The notes: generated by a model from the sequence alone, not told the origin. Shown: positions 33,740 through 45,520, counted from the first letter of the stretch. The stretch: DNA of 64,000 nucleotides from Lepus europaeus (GCF_033115175.1 NC_084847.1:44377905-44441904), one strand, 5' to 3'. Program-made: numbers and translations.

Positions 33740-36190
33740 GTGGCAAAGCATTAGGAAGACAATTAGGCACATGGAATTTGCCGTTTCCTAGGGCTTTGTA
33801 GCATGAGTGAGAAGGGCTTTTTGCCTCTCCTTATTTCCTGCTTGGGAGCTCACCAGGCAAACTAAACTCTGAGTGCTTCTGCAGCCTTGTTTTTGCTTTG
33901 CAGAGTCCAGATAGAACAAAGCCCTCATGGCACTTGTTTACCTGTTTCTTTTTTAGCAAAGGTGGATCTTGGAAGACTTGTATTTCAGCTTTGCAAAACA
34001 GTGTTGCAAGGACTTTTCACCTGGGGAGGCCAAGCAGCCTCTTTCAAGAAACTGACATGTTTTGTCTGTCATTGCTCTAGAAAGGATTGGGCCCCAGGCA
34101 GGATCTATGCAGAGGCTCTGGGGTTCCAGTCTTTGAGCCTGTGGGCTGGGCCTGTCAAGGAGCCGGCCTCCCACAGGTAGGTGAGCTAGGGGTGCAAGTC
34201 CCAGTGGCCCCCAGGTGAGGAGGGAGGGACCAAAGGACTACAGTTCCTGGCTGTCAGGTGTATAAGTCCCCACTGTCCTTCAGTGGGTGCCTGCCCCTCC
34301 TTGGTCGGCCACTGTCTTGGAGACAAACCCACGCTGGAGCACATCTGTGAGAGGGCCGCGGCTTGGCTGGTGTGGGTGAGTTGTGCTCCTATGCGAACCT
34401 TTGGTTGTGCCTGGCAGCACCAGGCACAGCGGGGCCGGGTTGGGACACAGCTCCTCTCCCCATTCCTGACTCTTTCAAACTTTCTTCAAACTCCAGGCAC
34501 ACCCCTGTGGCTGCTAGAGAGGAGGTGTCCCGCTGGCCTGCGCTGGGCATGGGGTCCCCCTGTAGCACTTGCCCCCGAGGGTACGTGGCAGCTGCAGAGG
34601 CTCCCACTCCTGAGCTACACAGCATGGGCGATCGTGAGTGGTGAGTGCATGCTGGGCATGGGGAGGGTCCTGGAGCACCTGGGCGCATGTGGCTCTGTCA
34701 GGCCCAAGCCTCGACCTTTCAGGGTTGCCAAGTTTTCTGCTTGGGCACCAACCCCACTGAGCCATCTGGATTTGGGGCTCTGAGGGCAGGAATGTGGCAC
34801 CTCTTGCCAGTTCTTTCTCTGAGCAGAAAGTAGTGGAGATACTGGCTGAGTGCCACGTGTGTTGGTGCAGCATGTGGGCAGGTGCAATAGGCACATGGGC
34901 TGTGCTTGCTGGCACAGGTGCTGCTCTGCCACACTTGATCTTGTGGCAGTAGTGGTGATTAGGAAAGTGGGCTCTTTGCAGACCCCAGGGAGGTGACATT
35001 TCTCATGATGGCATGCCCCTGCGGGAACAGTTGGAACCACGCATAGGCATCTAAAGATAGGAGAAAATAGTGATTGCTAACTGACCAGCCACGGGGTCAC
35101 AGCTGTGCTGGGTGAGTGAGGAGTCCCTGCCCAACCCGCACAGCACCCGGAGGCAGCAGTGCTTTGTTCATCGCTGTGTTACTTACTGCTTTCTCTCACT
35201 GAGTTACAGCCACCCCAAATGGCATAGAATTTTCTCAAGCATGTAATTTGAGGAGTGACTGTGAATCTAGGAAACAGTTTGGTCTTTTAAGGTAATCATT
35301 AAAACGGCCCTGAAAAGCATTTGTAGGTCAAATTTTCACTGACTAATTTTTGCTCACTGTTTCCTCTGATTTGTTCTTTCTCTTTGTGAACTCCCTACCC
35401 CCTATCTCCCTGTTACCTGGTAATCTTGGAATTCACTTTGGAAATGAAGGGTAGGTCTACCTCTCTGGGTTCCACCTTGGTGAATGTCACAGGCAGTCCC
35501 TTCTTTACCAATTGGGCAGTTGTTCCATGCATGCTACTTCATGAGCACATGAACTTTTTGAGTTGCTGAAGGAGGCTTGTTGGGTTTATCCAGTAAAATA
35601 CTGTGTACCAGTGGTTGGGAACCCTGTTTCCTGTGAGACCTTTGGAACTGACTAGGGTGGTTGTATGTGCCTGATTAACGACATTTCCCTCTTTCTTAAT
35701 AAGGAGTGATACAGTTAGAAGCAAACAGTCTTGGCTGTGTCCACACCAGGCATTTTTAAGCAAACTAGCCATTCTAAAAGTCCAGCATGCAGACCCTCCC
35801 AGTGAGGGTTGTGTATATGAGATAAGCTTTTCTTGGCTCTTGTGTTTTGAGATGTTTGGACCTCATATATCATCTGAGGACATTGGTACCCATCTGGGCA
35901 ACACTTATGTTGCTGCCACTGAACAACTAATGAAATTGATCATTTTAGCAAACGTTTCTTATTTATTCATTTGTTCTCTTTAGAACTCAAAAGTTTGGAG
36001 CTTTGATTTAGTTTCAAATGACACTTACCTTATTTCTAAGTCTGACGAAATGCATCCAGTAACTCCCAGACACTCTCATTCAAATCAGATGCAATTAAGG
36101 GTCTGTTTTGTAAGCTGTTTGATTGAACAGGTCTGTTAGTGTCTTCTATGAATGAAGATAAGGTGAAAATACTAAACCATTTTACAGCCT
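33740..36190. other. Unassigned stretch, GC-rich at 34.2-35.2 kb
   Basis: No repeat family or gene recognised. The part 34,200-35,160 is clearly richer in G and C than its surroundings. It carries overlapping open frames on both strands, the longest 34,283-34,783 on plus (166 codons). Its translation shows no motif I know, and a pyrimidine-rich run before AAACTCCAG is the only hint of splicing. At 34,064-34,176 a segment is bounded by CATTGCTCTAG and CCCACAGGTAGGTGAG, which look like splice signals, but without transcript evidence I do not call an exon. Confidence 0.4.
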
Positions 36191-36194
36191 TTTT

Positions 36195-36508
36195 TAAAAG
36201 ATATTTTATTTTTTTGAATGGCAGAGTTACAGCGAGAGGAGGAGAGACACACAGAGATCATCCAACTGCTGGTTCACTCCCCAAATGACCCCAGTCGCCG
36301 GGATTGGGCCATGATAAAGCCTGGAGCTTCCTCTGAGTTTCCCATGTGGATGCTGGGGCCCAAGCACTGGGGCCATCCTCTGCTGCTTTCCCAGGTGCAT
36401 TAGCAGAGATCTGGATTTGAAAGTGAATTAGCCAGTGGGTCTCAAACCATCGCCCATATGGGATGCAGCAGGCAGAGGCTTAACCTGCTAGGACACAATA
36501 CCAGCCCC
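36195..36508 (-). repeat. C-type SINE, minus strand, moderately old
   Basis: Complete order of the family: AAAGATATTTTATTTTTTTG, GGCAGAGTTACAG, GGTTCACTCCCCAAATG, GTTTCCCATGTGGATGC, GGCCCAAGCACTGGGGCCAT and final GGCTTAACCTGCTAGG. Confidence 0.85.
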
Positions 36509-36955
36509 ATGACAGTTTTTTTATGCATGTCCATCAAATCCTATTTGAGACATGACAGCATGTTAACTGTCTTTCAGTTTTCAAAAACACACACGCACAG
36601 AGGAACAAATGCACACACAGCACTGTAGCCAGGCAGCCACAGAGTGACACAGTCTCCAAGTCCCATGTGCACACATGCAAGGCTGGCTATGCTGGTTGGG
36701 TTTTCCAGCTTCCTGCGGAGGAGTAGCAATCCCCCTAACTTAAGTCCATCCTGTTATTTCTTTGGGCTGGGGCAAGGGGAATCATGAGAACTAGATCAGA
36801 ATGAATGTTAACTCACATTACTCATTAGCAGTTCTCTTTGGTGTATACCTCAGTTCCTTTACACCATTTTAAGGTGAACATCCACTAGCAGCACATGTGC
36901 AGAGTTGTACAGCCAGCACTGGCATCCGATTTCAGAACTTTCTTCTCACTCCTCA
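36509..36955. other. Unassigned intergenic sequence
   Basis: Unique-looking sequence between a SINE and the PSMC6 pseudogene, ending in a run of 14 C at 36,956-36,969. Nothing recognised. Confidence 0.55.
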
Positions 36956-36968
36956 CCCCCCCCCCCCC

Positions 36969-38275
36969 CAAGATACATTGTCGGCTGTCATAGACAACTT
37001 GACAAAAGTAAGCTGAATCCAGGAATAAGAGTTGCTTTGGGGTCCGGCGCCGTGGCTCACTTGGCTAATCCTATGCCTTTGGCACCGGCACCCCCTATGG
37101 ACGCTGGGTTCTAGTCCCAGTTGCTCCTCTTCCAGTCCAGCTCTCTGCTGTGGCTCGGGAAGGCAGTGGAGGATGGCCCAAGTGTTTGGGCACCTGCACC
37201 CACAAGGGGGACCAGGAGGAAGTACCTGGCTCCAGGCTTCGGATTGGCACAGTGCTGGTCTTAGCGGCCATTTAGGGGGTAAACCAATGGAAGGAAGACC
37301 TTTCTCTCTGTCTCTCTCTCTCTCACTGTCTAGCTCTACCTGTGAAAAAAAGTTGCTTTGGATATGACTACACTAAGTGTCATGAGAGATTTGCCAAGAG
37401 TGGCGGATTCACTGGTTTACAACATGTGTCATGGGAACCTAGGGAATGTTTCTTACTCTGAGATTAGAGGGCTGTCAGAACAGATCCAAGAGTTAAGAGA
37501 GGTAATAGAATTACTTCTTAAAAACATAGAATTATTCCAGCATGTAGGAATAATACCTCCAAAAGGCTGTTTATTATATGGAACTCCAGGCACAGGAAGA
37601 ATGCTTTTGGCAAGAGCTGTTACTAGTCAGCTGGATTGTAACTTTTAAAGGTTGTATCTAGTTCTATTGTAGACAAATAGATTGGTGAAAGTGCTTGTTT
37701 GATCAGAGAAATGTTTTATTATGCCAGAGACCAACCACCATCCATGCATCATTTTTATGGATGAAATAGACATCGGTTTTCTGAGGGTATATCTGCTGAC
37801 AGATTCAGAGAATTTTAATGGAGTTCATGAACCAAATGGATGGATTTGATACTCTGCATAGAGTTAAAATGATCATGGCTACAAACAGACTGATCCTGTT
37901 TTGCTACGTCTGGGAAGACTGGACAGAAAAATACATATTGATTTACCACATGAACAAGCAAGGTTAGATATATTGAAAATCCAGAGCTCCCATTCCAAAA
38001 TATGATGAAATAGATTATGAAGCAATCGAGAACCTTTTAGGTGGCTTTATTGGAGCAGACCTGAAATATTTGTACTGAAGCTGGTATGTTTGCAATTTGT
38101 GCTGTCATGAGTTTGTAGTACAGGAAGACTTCATGAAAGCCAGCAGAAAAATGACTTATTCTAAGAAGCTAGAGTCTAAATTGTACTACAAACCTGTGTA
38201 ATTTACTGTAAGGTTTTTGATTGCTGCATGGCAGACTTTGGCTTAATGTAAAAATAAAGCTAAGTAAAATAATGT
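36969..38275 (+). pseudogene. PSMC6: Processed PSMC6 pseudogene, 5'-truncated and SINE-split
   Basis: Intronless copy of PSMC6, an AAA-ATPase of the 26S proteasome base. It starts at [15 protein letters not shown], so the N-terminal coiled-coil region is absent, and is cut after RVAL by a SINE (37,041-37,350). It resumes at [13 protein letters not shown]. The Walker A region reads GTPGTGRM where the family has GPPGTGKT, so the lysine and threonine needed for ATP binding are lost. A base loss after SQLDCNF makes a stop near 37,648. Further downstream, only shifted or interrupted frames match the Walker B (FMDEID) and later parts, and several codons are missing near 37,770 and 37,890. The original end (YKPV, stop at about 38,201) and 3' UTR with AATAAA at 38,253 remain, but no poly(A) tail is left. 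It cannot make a working protein. The functional gene is elsewhere. Confidence 0.93.
37041..37350 (+). repeat. C-type SINE inserted in the PSMC6 pseudogene
   Basis: Young-looking element from GGTCCGGCGCCGTGGCTCAC to CTCTACCTGTGAAAAAA. It is flanked by an 11-bp target-site duplication, AGTTGCTTTGG, at 37,030-37,040 and 37,351-37,361. Removing one copy restores the PSMC6 frame Val-Ala-Leu-Asp, so the insertion came after the retrocopy. The tRNA-derived head is not a functional tRNA gene. Confidence 0.95.
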
Positions 38276-38324
38276 GTGTATTGGCAATGATCTCATTCAA
38301 AGTAAGAGTAAAATATTTATGAGT

Positions 38325-38651
38325 GGCCGGCACCGTGGCTTAACAGGCTAATCCTCTGCCTTGCGGCGCCGGCACACCGGGTTCTAGTCCCGGTTGGGGC
38401 ACTGGATTCTATCCCGGTTGCCCCTCTTCCAGGCCAGCTCTCTGCTATGGCCCGGGAAGGCAGTGGAGGATGGCCCAAGTGCTTGGGCCCTGCACCCACA
38501 TGGGAGACCAGGAGAAGCACCTGGCTCCTGGCTTTGGATCAGCGTGATGTGCCGGCCGCAGCGGCCATTGGAGGGTGAACCAGCGGCAAAAAGGAAGACC
38601 TTTCTCTCTGTCTCTCTCTCTCTCTCACTATCCACTCTGCCTGTCAAAAAG
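38325..38651 (+). repeat. Young C-type SINE with 12-bp target duplication
   Basis: Starts GGCCGGCACCGTGGCTTAAC and ends CTGCCTGTCAAAAAG. Target-site duplication ATATTTATGAGT at 38,313-38,324 and 38,652-38,663. It carries a partial doubling of the region around GGTTCTAGTCCCGGTTG. It lies 50 bp past the pseudogene. Confidence 0.95.
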
Positions 38652-38663
38652 ATATTTATGAGT

Positions 38664-39590
38664 AACATAAATTAGTAATATAATTCAGTGACTCCACTTT
38701 TAAGATGGGTACAGAAGACATTTTTATGTTGTTAATGTTGTATGTATTGCAGTCTAAATTACAAAAGAGGAATGTGTTGAAGCTTTTCATATTTGCTATG
38801 TGAACATTTTGTAAAACATTGAAAATGGTCTGGGAGTAGTACCAGAGAGTATTTCTTATGATTTATTTTATATTATTTGAATATTGATTTAGATAGGCTA
38901 TGGGAAGAAGTGAAACATCAGACCTGTGGTATTTAAGACCCCCCCATAATATATAGCATTGATAGTCTTTCTAATCTATTACTTAGGAACCCAAGAAATC
39001 CCCACAATAAATTTGATTTCACCACCAAAGTGTGTCTTCAACCTGCCTCTCTTTGCCACCACTCTAAGGGAAGCCAAGGCAAAACTGAACTCTGTTCTTG
39101 CATGGCTCATAGAGCGGATGCCTACATAAATTCTGTATTCTGGATGCCCCAAATGTCTGGTTCTAACCCCAACCCTAGCCCTAGCCACCATAATTCTCTT
39201 GACTGAATTCAGTGACCTCTGAGCTGATTTCTTCTATCAGTAACCTTTTCTTCTAGAGTATGTTTTCCACTCAGCATCCAAAGAAATCTTTCTGTAAAAA
39301 TGCATTTTTAAAATTTTTTGAAAGGGAGGGAGCTGGTTGGGAATGGATAGGAGGGAGAGAGGAGAGAGGACAGAGGAGAGAGAGGAGATGGGAGAGGGGG
39401 AGGGGAGTAGGAGGAAGGGAGTGGGATGAGGGGGGGGGGGAGGAGAGGAGAGAGCAGAGAGGGAGAGAGAGATTCTGCATCCACTTGTTTATTCTACGAA
39501 TATAACCCTGTGACTTGACTCCTTGTGTGTGGCTGCCTACTTTGTGCTATCCTTGATGGTTTCTTTGTACTTCTCTTCCTTCTCTCTTGC
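38664..39590. other. Intergenic sequence with a GA-rich tract
   Basis: Nothing recognised except a purine-rich low-complexity run at 39,322-39,472 built from GGGAGAGAGG-like pieces, including ten consecutive G near 39,431. The frames called across it encode only Glu/Gly/Arg-rich or Ser/Pro-rich low-complexity peptides and are rejected as genes. Confidence 0.7.
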
Positions 39591-40390
39591 TTGTGCACTA
39601 CCTTCCATTTCAGACCACCTCTGAAATGCTCTGTTCCTTTACCTTTGGGTACCCCATTTCTCTTGAGGTGATCTTACTCTTGTTTCTTGAACCAAAGTCT
39701 ATGAGACTACCTTCCAAAGTAGTGTCTCCATCGTCAGCTTCCACCATGAGATCCGAATCTCCATTTCCATCTGCCTGTTAGAGACACACATTTGAGTGTC
39801 CTGTGGGCACTACAAACTTCCTCTTCCCTTTAAACCTGCTCCACACATTGCACTGGATCTCTGCAGTGGTGGCTCCATGTGACTTGCCTTCCAAGTTGGA
39901 AAGCTTGACAGCCCCCTCTTTCCAACCATCTGTCTCCTAGTAGTCACCAAATCTCTGTCAGTGGTGTCAATCTACGTCAGTTGTTCCAACTTCATATTCC
40001 AAGCCACCCTCCTCCCAAACAGCCCCTTCTTCTGTCATGCCAGAGTTGTCATGGTTCTGCATATAGGTAGTCACTACTTGATGTTCCTCAATGTTTTCAG
40101 CTTGAGAAACTCCTAGCCATGTTTCAAGATATCCAACTCAATGGTCTTCCTTCTCTACGATACTTTTCCCTAATTTCCCGAGGCAGAGCTAAGTATCCAG
40201 AGCTTCTGTAACACACTACCTATATACATAACGTACTTAACCCATTTTATCACCATTTTTTTGCTAAATACCCATATCTCATATAAGATTGTGAGCCTGT
40301 CCAGGACAAGACTTTGTCTCTCTGCTTTCATTCCTGTAGTTCCTGGTACACAGCTGGTATTCAACATATGCAGAACTAACAATACACTCA
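39590..40390 (+). repeat. L2-like LINE remnant
   Basis: The 3' part (ATTGTGAGCCTGTCCAGGAC, AAGACTTTGTCTCTCTG, CCTGGTACACAGCTGGTATTC) follows the pattern of the L2 3' end. The pyrimidine-rich part before it is compatible with upstream L2 sequence but diverged. The left boundary is uncertain. Confidence 0.55.
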
Positions 40391-40505
40391 TGGGTGGACC
40401 TTGGGACAGGAAGTGATGGTTAATGAAGGGTCTGGTCACAAAAACAAAGGTAAGAGGGACAAGGAAGGAGACTGTAACAGAGTGGCATTCATGAAGCACT
40501 TTTCT

Positions 40506-41720
40506 TTTTTTCCCCAACTTTTATTTAATGAATATAAACTTCCAAAGTACAACTTTTGGATTATAGCACCTTTTCCCACCATAACCTCCCTCCTGCCTGC
40601 AACTGTCCCATCTCCCACTCCCTCTCCCATCCCATTCTTCATCAAGATTCATTTTCAATTATATTTATATACAGAAGATCAAGTTAGTATATACTAAGTA
40701 AAGATTTCAACAGACTGTACCCACGCAGACACACAAAGTGTAGAGTACTGTTTGAGTAGTAGTTTTACAGTTAATTCACATAGTATAACACATTAAGGAC
40801 AGAGATCCTACATGGGGAGTAGGTGCACAGTGACTCCTGTTGTTGATTTAATGATTGACACTCTTATTTATGATGTCAGTAATCACACGAGGCTCTTGTC
40901 ATGAGTTGCTAAGGCTATGGAAGCCTCTTGAGTTCACTAGCTCCGATCTTATTTAGACAAGGCCACAGTCAAAGTGGACGCTCTCTCCTCCCTTCAGAGA
41001 AAGGCATGTCCTTCTTTGATGGCCCATTCATTCCACTGGGATCTCTTTCACAAAGATCTTTCTTTTAAGTCATTTTACTTTTTATTTTTTTGGCCACAGG
41101 CCACAGTGTCTTGACTTTCCATGCCTGTGAATCTCTCATGGGCTTTTTAGCCGGATCCAAATTCCTTAAGGGCTAATTCTGAGGTTAGAGTGCTGTTTAG
41201 GGTATTTGTCATTCTATGAGTCTGTCGTGTATCCTGCTTCCCATGTTGTATCGTTCTCCTTTTTTTTTTTAATTCTATCAGTTATTATTAGCAGACACTA
41301 GTCTGGTTTATGTGATCCCTTTGACACTTACTCCTATCATTATGATCAATAATGAACTAAAACTGATCACTTTGACTAGTGTGATGGCATTGGTACATGC
41401 CACCTTTATGGGATTGAATTGGAATCCCCTGGCATGTTTCTAGCTCTACCATTAGGGGTAAGTCAGAGTGAGCATGTGCCAAACTGTACATGTCCTCCTT
41501 CTCTTATTCCCACTCTGATATTTAATAGAGATCACTTTTGAGTTAATTTTAAATGCCTAAGAATAATTGTATGTTAATTAAAGAGTTCAACCAATGGTAT
41601 TAAGTAGAACAAAAAATACTAAGAGTAATAAAATAGTAAGTTGTTCCTTGACAGTCAGGACAAGGGCTCATCAAGTCATTGTTTCTCATAGTATCGATTT
41701 CACTTCAACAGCTTTCCTTT
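40506..41720 (-). mobile_element. L1 3' UTR fragment, minus strand
   Basis: Begins with a T-rich end (reversed A tail) and AACTTTTATTTAATGAATAT, then CCAAAGTACAACTTTTGG. It runs parallel to the L1 at 49,185 for over 1.1 kb, sharing for example GTGACTCCTGTTGTTGA, GCTAAGGCTATGGAAGCC and ATTGAATTGGAATCCCCTGG. It stops before ORF2, so it is a strongly 5'-truncated insertion with no coding part. Confidence 0.88.
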
Positions 41721-41884
41721 GAGCATTTTCAATAGTCTGGCTCCTTAATGTACCATTGTCTCATTTCTAAAGAAGAACACAAAGAGGGAAAGCAAGAGTT
41801 TTATTTAATTACACCACATAGTACTGTCTAATCCTCTTCAAAGCTCTGTGAGGAAGGCACTGCTGATCCCCTTTTATTTATTTA

Positions 41885-42150
41885 TTTTTGCTCAAAGTTT
41901 TATTAATAACCCTGGAACAATAATAATAATCCTTTGTAGGTATATAGCATTTTACAGCTTTGAAAGAACTTTTATGTACACCAGTTATACCCTCATAACA
42001 TCCCTGTGAGGTAGGCAGGGTAGGTGTTACTTTCCTATTACTAGTGAAGAGAACAAGGCTCAGAGGTGAGGTAAGGTCACACAGTTGGTAAATGATGGAG
42101 CCAGGACTAGAACCTAGGCCTTCTAACATGCTGCCTCCCTGAGAACATTC
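41885..42150 (-). repeat. MIR-family SINE, minus strand
   Basis: TAGCATTTTACAGC, then CCCTGTGAGGTAGGCAGG, GCTCAGAGGTGAGG, GGTCACACAGTTGGTAAATG and GGAGCCAGGACTAGAACC match the reversed MIR/MIR3 core. Old. Confidence 0.8.
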
Positions 42151-42630
42151 AAGTAATGACATCCTGTGTTACATAATGAACAGTTCTCTCCTGTGGCATC
42201 GATCAGATTTGTTAAGTGTAATACCGTCTTCCCTGAACATCCAAAAACATTCAAACTGCATTGAGACATTTCTCTGTGATGAGACTCTCTTAGATGTATC
42301 AAGTACCATCCTAAGATGAGACTTACATTTAAGTTTTGATGATCCTTGGCTACAAATTCTAAATTACGTTATGAAATTTTATTTTAGAGAAGTTTGTAGG
42401 TTTTTCTACATTGAACTTAAACTAAACAAAAACAAGGGCTCCCTATATTCAAGAGCTTTGTGATCTTTCCCATTAAGATTATTAGATGTGTACAAATGGA
42501 AAGCAGGATTATTACATTACTAGCAAACCTATGCAGAGTACACCTAATTGTATGTTGCATCAGGCTACTTTGTTTTCCTTATTGGCATTACAAAGGAAGG
42601 AGAAACTTAGGGTAGGCATGGCCCAGGGTG
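42151..42630. other. Unassigned intergenic sequence
   Basis: AT-rich sequence with no recognised gene or repeat. Confidence 0.5.
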
Positions 42631-42631
42631 C

Positions 42632-42865
42632 AGAGCTCAGGGAGGGTGTGTGTGTGGGGTGTAGCTGGGACAGAAGGTGGAGGAGAGGAGGGGGTCACAG
42701 GGGAGGCAGGAGGAGAGAGGAAGTGGAGAGAATGTGGGGAGGTGGGGAGGCGAGGGAGGGAGGGGAAGAATGCCTGTGGGGGAGAGGAAAGGAGGGGGAG
42801 AGTGACAGGAGTTCCAGGGGGGTGTGCGTGGGAGGGGCGTTGGGAGAGGAAGAACTTTCCCTACA
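42632..42865. repeat. G-rich purine tract
   Basis: About 230 bp almost wholly of G and A on the plus strand with many GGG/GGGG runs (for example GGGGAGGTGGGGAGG), so several G-quadruplex-capable segments. Frames on both strands are low complexity (Gly/Glu/Arg or Pro/Ser) and I do not accept them as genes. Confidence 0.85.
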
Positions 42866-43174
42866 GCGGCGGTTCCGTTTTGGGGGTTTTCTGTGCCTGG
42901 CCAGAAGTAGCCTTGGCTAGCCGCATCTGTCAAAGAGGTCTTACTCACGGCCTCTCTGTTCAGGGTTGTGCGGCAGTGTAAGGTGTGTGTGCAGAACATG
43001 GGGGCACGGGGAGCTCGAATTAATTGGCACATAATCCGGTGAATTTTCACAGACTGCACACACGGAGGAGAAAGCAGAAGCTTAGAGAAATGCCAAGAAT
43101 CCCTCTGTGCTCTGTTCCAGCCTGCCCCAAGATTCTGACATCTCATAGTAAGTACTAGATATTTTTTTTTCAAT

Positions 43175-43407
43175 GTAACGACTGGTTTGCAAGGCAGAAT
43201 TCTAGATGAGGCGGTGCGGGAGAGATCTTCAGGGTATGGGTTCACACCCCAGGTGGCTCCAATGACTAGAGCTGGACCAGCTGGGAGCAGAAGCCAGGTA
43301 CTTTATCCAGTACTGCAGTGCGAGTTCAGTGGGCCCAAGTCCTTGGGGTGCTTCCTCTGCTTTTCTAGGCATTTGGGCAGACAGCTGGATCTCAAGTGGG
43401 AAAAGCC
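43175..43407 (-). repeat. C-type SINE, minus strand, partial
   Basis: GCAAGGCAGAATTCTAG, GGGTTCACACCCCAGGTGG, GGAGCAGAAGCCAGG and GGCCCAAGTCCTTGGGGTGC place it in the C-type family. It is followed at once by an opposite copy. Confidence 0.7.
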
Positions 43408-43430
43408 TGGGTTGATGGGGGTTGGGAGGT

Positions 43431-43772
43431 GGGGCTGGCGGATCCGAGGCAAAGTGGATGAAGCTGCTGCCTACAGTACCAGCATCCCATGTGGGTGTTG
43501 GTTTGAGTCCCAGCAGCTCCACTTCTGATCCAGCTCTCTGCTGAGGCCTGGCAAAGCAGGAGAAGAGGGGCCAAGTCCTTAGGCCCATGCACCTGTGTGG
43601 GAGTCCTGGAGGAAGCTCCTGGCTCCTGGCTTCAAATCCGCTCAGCCCCAGCTGTTGCGTCCATCTGGGGAGTAACGCGTGGATGGAAGACGTTCTCTCT
43701 CTCTTTCTCTCTCCCTCTGACTCTCTGTAATTCTACTTTTGAAATGAATAAATAAAGCTTTAAAAAAAAAGT
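43431..43772 (+). repeat. C-type SINE, plus strand, older subfamily
   Basis: GGGGCTGGCGGATCC, AGTACCAGCATCCCATGTGG, CCAGCTCTCTGCTGAGGCC, GGAGGAAGCTCCTGGCTCC, TC-rich run, and a tail with AATAAATAAAGCTTTAAAAA. Together with the preceding copy it forms an inverted pair. Confidence 0.85.
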
Positions 43773-45460
43773 GTAACAGGCAGGAATCCAGTTGGCATCT
43801 ATATGGAATGACATTGTTCCAGGCAGTGTTGTAACCTGCCGTAACCTGCTGTGCCACACGGCAGGTCGCCGTAAGTACTTTTCTGCCCATTGTTTCTTTT
43901 CAGTAGGGCAGAAACAGGATACGTGGATTGAGTAACTCCTATCTGTTTAATACATTTTCTGATACTTTATAATTATGTTAGTATAGTTATTATAAAATAT
44001 AACTTCCTTAGTAATTCTGGAAGCATTCATGTTCTTCCTTTCTCTTTGTGTGGATTTTGGCATATTCTAAGTTTTATGGCACTCATGCAGTTCATTTATC
44101 TTATATAATTTTTGGTCACAGAGTTGTTCATAGTATTCCTAAGGACAGTTATCTTTTCCGTGACTCATGTCCAGTGAACTAGTTTATGGAAGACCTCTCT
44201 CTTTCTCTGTCTCTCCCTCTCTTTCTGTATCTCTGCCTTTAAAATGAATGGTGTTTTGTTTTTTAAAAAAACCTTTAACCATTTAAAGAAATTTGAGTTA
44301 GAAAGAAAAAGAATCTTGCAGACCCACAGTATAAACTGACCTAAAACCTGGACTGAAATTTTTGTTGAAGTTTCCTGATAAATTGTTCATCAGAAATGAC
44401 ACATACTGACTTGTGTGAAGTGAGCTGGTAGATATTATTGAAACTGTGTAAAAATCACTTCTGCTAGTTTTTACATGATGCACCTGTTATACTCCTGAGT
44501 TACTCCAGAGATGTGGGGGTAGAGATGTTATTACTGGCAAAGTGGTCACACTGCAGAGCTCCCATGGGCACTGTTGCACTCTGTGACTAGCGCTTCCAGG
44601 GCTAGTGCTGTGCGCACCTGGGAAGCCTTACCCACAGGTGGTGTGGTGTCCACACAATGTCTGCATGACAGTTCTCTCTTCATTTAGATGGCTCGTTGGG
44701 TTCCATTAGTAGACAGTCCCTCAACTTGTGACTTTTTAATATTGCTCACTCACATGTTTTTGAGTCCCCTTGGAGGGGAGAACAGTTGCGGCCCTGAGGG
44801 ATTGCCCACTTTTCTAGAGACAAGAACAGGCCTAACCTTGCCTCCTGGCACTTTCTCTGAGTTAGAAACCTCTTAGAGTTATAATACAACCTTGAAATTT
44901 TGTATTTAATGGTGTATCTTTAAGCAGAGGTATCTTATAAACACAGTACAGCCATCATAGACTTATTTTTATTATTCTTTTTTTTATTAAAGAGGAGGGA
45001 GTAAAGCATTGTTGGTCAGTGCACATGGTGCTTAACGTGGAATCTGGAGGTGGAGATGATGTTTTCTTACTTATATATAGTTTATGATTTTCAATTTTCG
45101 CCAAGAGGTAAACACTAGAATTAAGTGTAGGCTGTGGTTCTAGCTGGTATGCCTCTGTTATAAATTTCATCTCTCATCTGTTTGGCATCAAGATTTCCAG
45201 CTTTCCAAGGCTGGCCACAAATTTAAAGCAAGTGTCTAAACCAGTTGCTAGAGGAAAAGATACAGCTGTGGTAATGATGATGCTAAATGAACCATTTGTG
45301 TGATATCTGACACCTCATCACGTAGTTGAAATATCTTTGTATTTTCTTGTTTTCTGCAATAAAAAATAATTCTGACTTACTGAAACTATACATTTTCATT
45401 CCTTCCACATATGGGACAATCTATTTTTTGAATCATTGGGCTTCTAAAATTCTGTGGGTA
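43773..45460. other. Unassigned stretch with a SINE tail fragment
   Basis: Mostly unrecognised AT-rich DNA. At 44,185-44,255, GGAAGACCTCTCTCTTTCTC with TGCCTTTAAAATGAATGG looks like the tail end of a C-type SINE. A GC-richer patch at 44,510-44,670 has no recognisable content. Confidence 0.5.
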
Positions 45461-45462
45461 GG

Positions 45463-45520
45463 GGCTAGTGTTGTGGTGCAGTGGGTTAAGCCACCACCTG
45501 CAGTGCCAGCATCCCATACT
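45463..45520 (+). repeat. 5' fragment of a C-type SINE
   Basis: GGGGCTAGTGTTGTGGTGC, then CAGTGGGTTAAGCC and GTGCCAGCATCCCATA. Only the tRNA-related head remains. Confidence 0.75.

Noticed and set aside
34283-35040. Overlapping 141-166-codon frames as a gene.
   Set aside because: Frames are open on both strands because the region is GC-rich. No motif, start context or splice pattern supports one of them. Kept only as an unassigned region.
37041-37130. tRNA gene in the SINE heads.
   Set aside because: The family is tRNA-derived, but the copies have lost tRNA structure. They contain only promoter-like remnants.
37358-37648. A functional small AAA-ATPase gene.
   Set aside because: It is an open fragment of the PSMC6 retrocopy: no promoter, mutated Walker A residues, truncation at both ends.
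39260-39505. ORFs in the GA-rich tract (both strands).
   Set aside because: Low-complexity translations from simple sequence. No domain or conservation evidence.
42486-43245. ORFs across the G-rich tract, including a 202-codon minus frame.
   Set aside because: Length is explained by strand-biased composition. The Pro/Ser-rich product has no recognisable features and runs partly into a SINE.
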